10,136 nt of DNA from an uncultured Micrococcus sp. (lineage in GTDB: Bacteria; Actinomycetota; Actinomycetes; Actinomycetales; Micrococcaceae). The notes below the pieces were generated by a model, which searched no databases, was not told the origin of the DNA, and saw nothing but the letters and a program-made list of their open reading frames with translations. Positions 6,482-10,136 of this stretch are shown piece by piece. Where the stretch lies: NCBI GenBank assembly GCA_946222435.1, contig CAMIOJ010000053.1, positions 1 through 10,136 of the forward strand, in the 5' to 3' direction. Position 1 is the first letter of the stretch. Every line of letters starts with the position of its first letter. The position numbers and the translations under genes are program-made.

Positions 6482-7069
6482 ATGAACGACACCGCGAACC
6501 CCGTCAACAGCACCTCCGAGAACCCCGACGCCGCCCCGCTGGCCGGCCGCAAGGTCGCGTTCATCGCGGCCCGCGGTGTGGAGCAGCCGGAGCTGACCCG
6601 CCCGTGGGAGGCCGTCCTGGCCGCCGGCGGCACCCCGCACCTGCTCTCCCCCAAGGCCGGGACCATCCAGGCCATGAAGGGCGACTGGGAGCACGGCGAG
6701 GTCTTCGACGTGGACTCCACCGTCTCGGACGCGGACGCCTCCGCCTATGCCGGCGTGGTCCTGCCCGGCGGCACCCTGAACGCGGACGCCGTCCGCGGCG
6801 ACGAGGAGGTCCATGCTTTCGTGCGCGCCGTGCACGACGCCGGCCGCCCGGTCGCCGCCGTCTGCCACGCTCCGTGGATCCTGATCGACGCCGGCCTGGT
6901 GGAGGGGAGGACCCTCACCTCCTTCCAGTCCCTCCGCCTGGACCTGCAGAACGCCGGCGCCACCGTGAAGGACGAGGAGCTGGTGGTGGACGGGAACCTC
7001 ATCACCTCCCGCACCCCGGACGACCTGGACGCCTTCTGCGCCGCAATCGTGGAGCACATGGGCGCCTGA
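6482..7069 (+). CDS. DJ-1/PfpI-family protein (type 1 glutamine amidotransferase-like)
   Basis: A 195-residue protein of the DJ-1/ThiJ/PfpI superfamily, closest by eye to PfpI and YhbO/YraA-type stress proteins. After a Asn/Ser/Thr-rich tail of about 20 residues the core begins RKVAFIAARGVEQPEL, with Glu34 and Glu37 at the positions of the conserved acid of the active site. VVLPGG near residue 95 and the nucleophile elbow AVCHAPW (Cys128, His129) follow, then GRTLTSF and ELVVDGNLITSRTPDDL, all in PfpI order. Members have been described as proteases, glyoxalases or deglycases acting on damaged proteins and nucleotides, and the activity remains disputed; the sequence does not decide. It is monocistronic: leaderless start at 6482, terminator hairpin at 7106-7138, and a convergent neighbour. 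The length is slightly above the usual 165-180 residues because of the N-terminal tail. Confidence 0.92.
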   Translation: MNDTANPVNSTSENPDAAPLAGRKVAFIAARGVEQPELTRPWEAVLAAGGTPHLLSPKAGTIQAMKGDWEHGEVFDVDSTVSDADASAYAGVVLPGGTLNADAVRGDEEVHAFVRAVHDAGRPVAAVCHAPWILIDAGLVEGRTLTSFQSLRLDLQNAGATVKDEELVVDGNLITSRTPDDLDAFCAAIVEHMGA

Positions 7070-7105
7070 CCGGCCCGGTCCTGCTGCCGCCGCCGCGGCA
7101 CGACG

Positions 7106-7138
7106 ACGGCCCCGCACCTCATCGAGGTGCGGGGCCGT
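7106..7138. terminator. Bidirectional terminator between the PfpI-family gene and xseB
   Basis: A perfect 15-bp stem: the left arm 7106-7120 (ACGGCCCCGCACCTC) pairs with 7124-7138 around a 3-nt ATC loop. It starts 36 nt after the PfpI-family stop and lies 75 nt beyond the xseB stop read on the minus strand, so it can end both convergent transcripts. The plus-strand side is followed by TTGCG and neither side has a long T tract. Confidence 0.8.
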
Positions 7139-7212
7139 TGCGCGTGGCAGGGAAGGGCAGTCCGCGTGGCGGTTCCGCGTGGTCGGACAGACCGGTCCGT
7201 CTTGCCGGGGCC

Positions 7213-7515
7213 TCAGTCCTCGTCCTGCTCGCCGTCCTGCGCGTCGCCCTGCTGGGCCTCGGCGGCGGCGCGGACCTCGTCGAGGCGGGTGCGGGCGCCG
7301 TCGAGCCAAGCCTGGCAGCGGGCGGCCAGGGCCTCCCCGCGCTCCCAGAGGGCGAGGGACTCCTCGAGTCCGGCGCCGCCGGCCTCGAGGCGCGAAACGG
7401 TCTGGACGAGCTCGGCGCGGGCCTGCTCGTAGCTCATGTGCTGCACGTCGGAGACGTCGGCGGAGCTGAAGCCCTCCACGCCGGCGGCCTCGGGGGTGGT
7501 GTTCTCGGTGCTCAT
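7213..7515 (-). CDS. xseB: Exodeoxyribonuclease VII small subunit
   Basis: A 100-residue XseB, the small subunit of exonuclease VII, which degrades single-stranded DNA into short oligonucleotides from both ends. Several small subunits wrap around the C-terminal helix of each XseA chain. The conserved region is at residues 28-82: SYEQARAELVQTVSRLEAGG, then LEESLALWERGEALAARCQ and WLDGARTRLDEV, two amphipathic helices joined by the G-x-x-x-LEESL turn. The N-terminal 27 residues and the acidic Gln/Asp/Glu-rich C-terminal tail (85-100) are variable and probably disordered. Start: ATG at 7515, with GAGGAG 6 nt upstream. The start overlaps the xseA stop as ATGA, so the two subunits are translationally coupled, which suits a complex needing excess small subunit. 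Confidence 0.96.
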   Translation of the reverse strand: MSTENTTPEAAGVEGFSSADVSDVQHMSYEQARAELVQTVSRLEAGGAGLEESLALWERGEALAARCQAWLDGARTRLDEVRAAAEAQQGDAQDGEQDED

Positions 7516-8867
7516 CGGGTCTCCTCGGTCTCGTTGGTCGGTGCGGTCTCGGCCGCAGCGGTGCGGGGGCGGTCGTGGCGGGCGGCTTCGCCGTCGTCGG
7601 AGGACAGGGGATGGGTGGCGGTGACCTCGGCGTCCAGGCGGCCTGAGGCCACCAGGATGTCCAGGCCGTCGCCCACGGCCACGTCCGCCGCGTCCCGGAC
7701 CACGGCCTGCCCGCGCCGGACCACCGCGTAGCCGCGGTCCAGGGTCTGCTGCGGGGACAGGGAGCGGACGCGGGCGAGCAGGTGGTCCACGGCGTCGGCC
7801 TCCCGCTCCAGGCGCAGGCCGAGGCTCCGCCGGGCGCGGTCCGTGAGGCCGGCGAGCTCCTCGGCACGGGTGTCTACCATGACCTCGGGGGAGGCCAGGA
7901 CGGGGCGGGAGCGCAGCTGGGCGAGCTCCTGCTCTCCGGTGAGCACGCGGCGCTCCACGCCGCGCGCCAGGCGCAGGCGCATCTCGGCGATGCCCTCGCG
8001 TTCCACGGCGGCGTCCGGGACGATCCGCTTGGCCGCGTCCGTGGGGGTGGAGGCGCGCAGGTCCGCGACGTCGTCCAGCACGGGCCGGTCCGCCTCGTGG
8101 CCGATGGCGGAGACCACCGGGGTCTGCGCGGCGGCCACCGCGCGGACCAGCTGCTCGTCCGAGAACGGCAGGACGACCTCCTCGAGGGCGCCGCCGCCGC
8201 GGGCGATCACGATCACGTCCACGTGGTCGAGTGCGTCCAGCTCGGCCAGGGCCGCGGCCACCTCGCCGGGCGCGCCCGGGCCCTGCACGGCGACCTCGCG
8301 GACCTCGAACCGGGCGGCCTGCCAGCGCAGGTGGGCGTTGCGCAGGACGTCCTTCATCGCGTCCGAGTCCCGGCCGGTGATCAGGCCGATGCACTGCGGC
8401 AGCACCGGCACCGGGCGCTTGCGGGAGGCGTCCAGCAGGCCCTCCTCGCCGAGCTGCCGGCGCAGGCGCTCCACGCGGGCCAACAGGTCCCCGATGCCCA
8501 CCGGGCGCATGTGGCTGACGGTCATGGACAGGCGGCCGGCCTTGAGCCAGAAGTTCGGGGCCACCCGGGCGACCACGCGGGCGCCGGGCTGGATGCCCTC
8601 GCCGAAGGTGGCCGCGACGTTGCGCCACGCGTTGACGGGCAGGGAGACGTCCTGGTCCAGGTCCCGCATGGTCATGTACATGTTGCCGCGGTTGTTCTTG
8701 ACCTCGATCAGCTGCCCCTCGATCCAGGTGGCGGGGGCGCGCTCGATGTGGCGCTTGAGGTTCTCCGAGAGCCGGGCCAGCGGCCACGGGTTGTCCGGGG
8801 ACGTATCCCCGGCGCGCGCGGGCTCGGCCGTCTGGCCGTCCGCCCCGAGGTCCGGGATCTGCTCCAT
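7512..8867 (-). CDS. xseA: Exodeoxyribonuclease VII large subunit
   Basis: A 451-residue XseA, the catalytic subunit of exonuclease VII, active in mismatch repair and in removal of single-stranded ends; family length about 400-460. Domains in order: a polar tail (1-27), an N-terminal OB-fold that binds ssDNA (about 28-125, including WIEGQLIEVKNNRGNMYMTM and FWLKAGRLSM), the catalytic domain (about 150-285), a long coiled helix region (285-370) and the C-terminal SPQQTLDRGYAVV segment (371-383). Catalytic-domain residues are intact: D173 in the GLITGRDSDAMKDVL helix, R223-GGG in VIARGGGALEEVVLPFSDE, and H257/D260 in IGHEADRPVLDDVADLRAST. The last 35 residues are polar and poorly conserved. Start: ATG at 8867, with GGAGG 7 nt upstream. 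The same open frame continues upstream to 9911, but that part is antisense to the neighbouring gene. It heads a two-gene operon with xseB. Confidence 0.97.
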   Translation of the reverse strand: MEQIPDLGADGQTAEPARAGDTSPDNPWPLARLSENLKRHIERAPATWIEGQLIEVKNNRGNMYMTMRDLDQDVSLPVNAWRNVAATFGEGIQPGARVVARVAPNFWLKAGRLSMTVSHMRPVGIGDLLARVERLRRQLGEEGLLDASRKRPVPVLPQCIGLITGRDSDAMKDVLRNAHLRWQAARFEVREVAVQGPGAPGEVAAALAELDALDHVDVIVIARGGGALEEVVLPFSDEQLVRAVAAAQTPVVSAIGHEADRPVLDDVADLRASTPTDAAKRIVPDAAVEREGIAEMRLRLARGVERRVLTGEQELAQLRSRPVLASPEVMVDTRAEELAGLTDRARRSLGLRLEREADAVDHLLARVRSLSPQQTLDRGYAVVRRGQAVVRDAADVAVGDGLDILVASGRLDAEVTATHPLSSDDGEAARHDRPRTAAAETAPTNETEETR

Positions 8868-8919
8868 ACGTCTGCCTCCGCTCTTGCTGGGACACGTCCT
8901 GTCTATCAGTACCCTGGGA

Positions 8920-8926
8920 TACGGTA
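8920..8926. promoter_or_regulatory. Symmetric -10 element between xseA and the divergent membrane-protein gene
   Basis: TACGGTA reads TACGGT on the plus strand (8920-8925) and TACCGT on the minus strand (8926-8921), both fitting TAnnnT. Plus-strand initiation near 8932 would give a leader of about 37 nt, and minus-strand initiation near 8913 a leader of about 46 nt, each with a good ribosome binding site. No clear -35 box is seen on either side. The minus strand also offers TACTGATAGACA (8911-8900) as an alternative -10 region for xseA. Confidence 0.4.
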
Positions 8927-8928
8927 GC

Positions 8929-8949
8929 GCGGGTGTGGAGGGCACCCGC
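8929..8949. promoter_or_regulatory. 21-bp perfect inverted repeat, possible operator
   Basis: GCGGGTG (8929-8935) and CACCCGC (8943-8949) are exact inverted copies separated by TGGAGGG. The palindrome lies directly after the candidate -10 box, over the expected start site of the membrane-protein gene, which is a typical place for a repressor. As RNA it would make a 7-bp stem with a 7-nt loop, but only if transcription started further upstream. The candidate regulator is not in the window. Confidence 0.4.
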
Positions 8950-8969
8950 CCGATATTCGAGGAGACCTT

Positions 8970-10070
8970 GTGGTCCGACGTGTCCTGTCCCTGGTCCTGG
9001 CCCTGCTGGCCGGCCTCTGTGCGGTCCTGGCCGTGGTGGGCTCCGCGACCGACCGCGCCGTGCGCGGCCCCGAGCTGACCCGCACCGCCGTGGACCGCGT
9101 CCTGGACGATCCCGCAGTGCAGGAGGAGTCCCCGCGCTTCGTGCTGGACATCGTCGAGGCCGCCCTGCCCCGGGAGGTGTCCCTCGTGGCCGGGGACCTG
9201 CTGCAGGACGTCACCGAGCGCGGCACCGGGGCCGCCCTGCGGGACGAGCGCGTGCGCAGCGGGGTGCGCGAGTCCGCCGAGCAGGCACGGGCGGACTGGG
9301 CCGCCCGCCTGGACGCCGGGGACGAGTCCGGTCAGGACGGCGGCGAGGGCACCGGTGGGGACGCCGGCGGCGGGGCCGACGCCGGCACCCTGACCGTGCC
9401 GCTCGGCCCGGTGATCTCGAACGTGGGCGTGGGCCTGGTGGACGACCTCGCCGAGGGGACCGCGGACCTGCTCGGCAACGAGGACGGCTCCCTCACGGTC
9501 CCCGGGCGCAGCGTCTTCGGTGTGGAGCTGCCGGACACGGACCTGTCCGGCCTGTTCGAGCGGGCCCGGGACGGCGTCCGCGAGTTCGCGGCGGAGGACC
9601 GCCTCTCCGTGCTCGTCCACGTGGCCGTTGACGACGGCTCCGGCACCTCCGACCCGGACGGCGCCTCCTCCGGGCCGTCGGCGGCCCTGGCGGACATGCC
9701 GACCCTGCTGCGGGCCTCCGCCCACTGGGGCTGGGCGGCGGCGGCCGCCGCCGTGGCCGGCCTGGCCGCGCTGCTGCTCGCCCCGGGGCGCTGGCGCGGT
9801 GCCGTCCTCGTGGTGATCGGACTGCTGCTGGTCGGGGCCGGAATCGCGATCCCGGAGGCCGTGGCGTCCCCGGACCTGGTCCGGCTGTCCGTCCCGGAGC
9901 GTGCCCCGCACTCGCTCGCCGACCTCACCGAGGCCGTCGACTCCGTGGTCCGCTCGGTGGTGGAGGACTCGTTCGCCCCGAGCGCCACGGGACTGCTGTA
10001 CGGAGGGGGAGCGGCCGTCGTCGTGGGCCTGCTGTGGGCGGCGTTCGCCCGGAGCCCGCTGCGCCGTTGA
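8970..10070 (+). CDS. Integral membrane protein with large extracytoplasmic domain, function unknown
   Basis: A 366-residue protein with four predicted membrane helices: about 5-24, 254-272, 276-296 and 341-360. Positive residues at VRR (2-4), GRWRG (273-277) and RSPLRR (361-366) place the N-terminus, the TM2-TM3 loop and the C-terminus in the cytoplasm. That leaves residues 25-252 and 297-340 outside. The larger outer part has two helical/mixed segments split by a Gly/Asp-rich linker (about 116-139) and contains the repeated motif TAVDRVLDDPAV / EAVDSVVRSVVEDSF, so residues 37-64 and 318-336 may be related elements. No catalytic motif, lipobox or known domain is recognised. Start: GTG at 8970 with GAGGAG 5-6 nt upstream. 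It is divergent from xseA, with candidate promoter elements between them, and may be followed in the same direction by the gene starting at 10127, which has its own promoter. Confidence 0.85.
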   Translation: MVRRVLSLVLALLAGLCAVLAVVGSATDRAVRGPELTRTAVDRVLDDPAVQEESPRFVLDIVEAALPREVSLVAGDLLQDVTERGTGAALRDERVRSGVRESAEQARADWAARLDAGDESGQDGGEGTGGDAGGGADAGTLTVPLGPVISNVGVGLVDDLAEGTADLLGNEDGSLTVPGRSVFGVELPDTDLSGLFERARDGVREFAAEDRLSVLVHVAVDDGSGTSDPDGASSGPSAALADMPTLLRASAHWGWAAAAAAVAGLAALLLAPGRWRGAVLVVIGLLLVGAGIAIPEAVASPDLVRLSVPERAPHSLADLTEAVDSVVRSVVEDSFAPSATGLLYGGGAAVVVGLLWAAFARSPLRR

Positions 10071-10113
10071 CGGCGGCGTCCGGGAAGGCCTCCGCGGGGT
10101 GGATCCCGACCGA

Positions 10114-10119
10114 TAGAGT
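10114..10119 (+). promoter_or_regulatory. Leaderless -10 box of the gene at the right edge
   Basis: TAGAGT matches TAnnnT and is followed by exactly 7 nt (GGAGGGC) and the ATG at 10127. Here the spacer also holds GGAGG, but only 2 nt before the ATG, too close for a good Shine-Dalgarno. No clear -35 box is visible. Confidence 0.5.
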
Positions 10120-10126
10120 GGAGGGC

Positions 10127-10136
10127 ATGTCCACCC
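10127..10136 (+). CDS. Start of a gene cut by the right edge (first three codons)
   Basis: Only ATG TCC ACC and one further base are inside the window, so the product (Met-Ser-Thr...) cannot be identified. The call rests on the TAGAGT-N7-ATG arrangement, the same as two other genes here, and on its place 56 nt after the membrane-protein stop. In many actinobacteria ispH (lytB) lies next to xseA, which makes ispH a reasonable guess, but nothing in the sequence shows it. Confidence 0.45.

Noticed and set aside
3778..6720. A 980-codon open frame on the minus strand
   Set aside because: It lies antisense to four well-supported genes, has low-complexity Arg/Gly/His/Val-rich composition and no family motif. 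Long antisense frames are expected when third codon positions are nearly all G or C.
7141..7182. Three copies of CGCGTGG before the xseB end
   Set aside because: The spacing is irregular (22 and 13 nt), the unit is short and GC-rich, and it lies downstream of both convergent genes, so chance is the simpler explanation.
7184..7199. Second small hairpin (CGGAC/GTCCG) near the xseB stop
   Set aside because: Only 5 bp with a 6-nt loop and no T tract. The 15-bp hairpin at 7106-7138 is a far better terminator.
8868..9911. Upstream extension of the xseA reading frame
   Set aside because: It is antisense to the membrane-protein gene. The ATG at 8867 has GGAGG at 7 nt and gives a normal XseA N-terminus.
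1..10136. A defence system, mobile element or prophage
   Set aside because: No transposase, integrase, nuclease-toxin, CRISPR repeat, restriction or reverse-transcriptase motif is seen. XseAB is the housekeeping exonuclease VII, and base composition does not change across the window.

Overview
The window is very GC-rich DNA with GTG and ATG starts, strong GGAGG-type ribosome binding sites on some genes and TAnnnT-type -10 boxes placed 7 nt before ATG on others. Codon use, gene content and signals fit an actinobacterium, most likely a Micrococcaceae member (Micrococcus or Kocuria-like). That assignment is inference. I see no rRNA, tRNA, CRISPR array, insertion sequence or phage gene, and composition is even across the window, so it reads as ordinary chromosome.

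Layout. (1) 1-2160, minus strand: a 634-residue tetratricopeptide-like repeat protein, followed 43 nt downstream by the start of a small membrane-anchored or secreted protein that runs off the left edge. (2) 2161-2365: a divergent intergenic region with a -10 box for each side. (3) 2366-4146, plus strand: a Nudix hydrolase overlapping (ATGA) a lipoprotein that resembles osmoprotectant-type (OpuAC/ProX) ABC substrate-binding proteins but carries two long Pro/Ser/Thr/Asp/Glu-rich inserts. (4) 4228-6420, plus strand: an AlaA-type aminotransferase with an apparent leaderless promoter, then a PPK2-family polyphosphate kinase. (5) 6482-7069, plus strand: a DJ-1/PfpI-family protein, also with an apparent leaderless promoter. 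(6) A 15-bp bidirectional terminator hairpin where convergent transcription meets. (7) 7213-8867, minus strand: xseA-xseB, both subunits of exodeoxyribonuclease VII, overlapping by ATGA. (8) 8970-10070, plus strand: a four-helix membrane protein of unknown function divergent from xseA. (9) The first three codons of a further leaderless gene at the right edge.

How the genes relate. XseA and XseB certainly act together as one nuclease. The Nudix enzyme and the lipoprotein are translationally coupled, but their functional link is unknown. Aminotransferase and PPK2 probably share a transcript. The rest looks like housekeeping. The points most worth a second look are the lipoprotein with disordered inserts and no visible permease, the repeated TAnnnT-N7-ATG start architecture, the symmetric -10 element and 21-bp palindrome between xseA and the membrane protein, and the unassigned TPR and membrane proteins.
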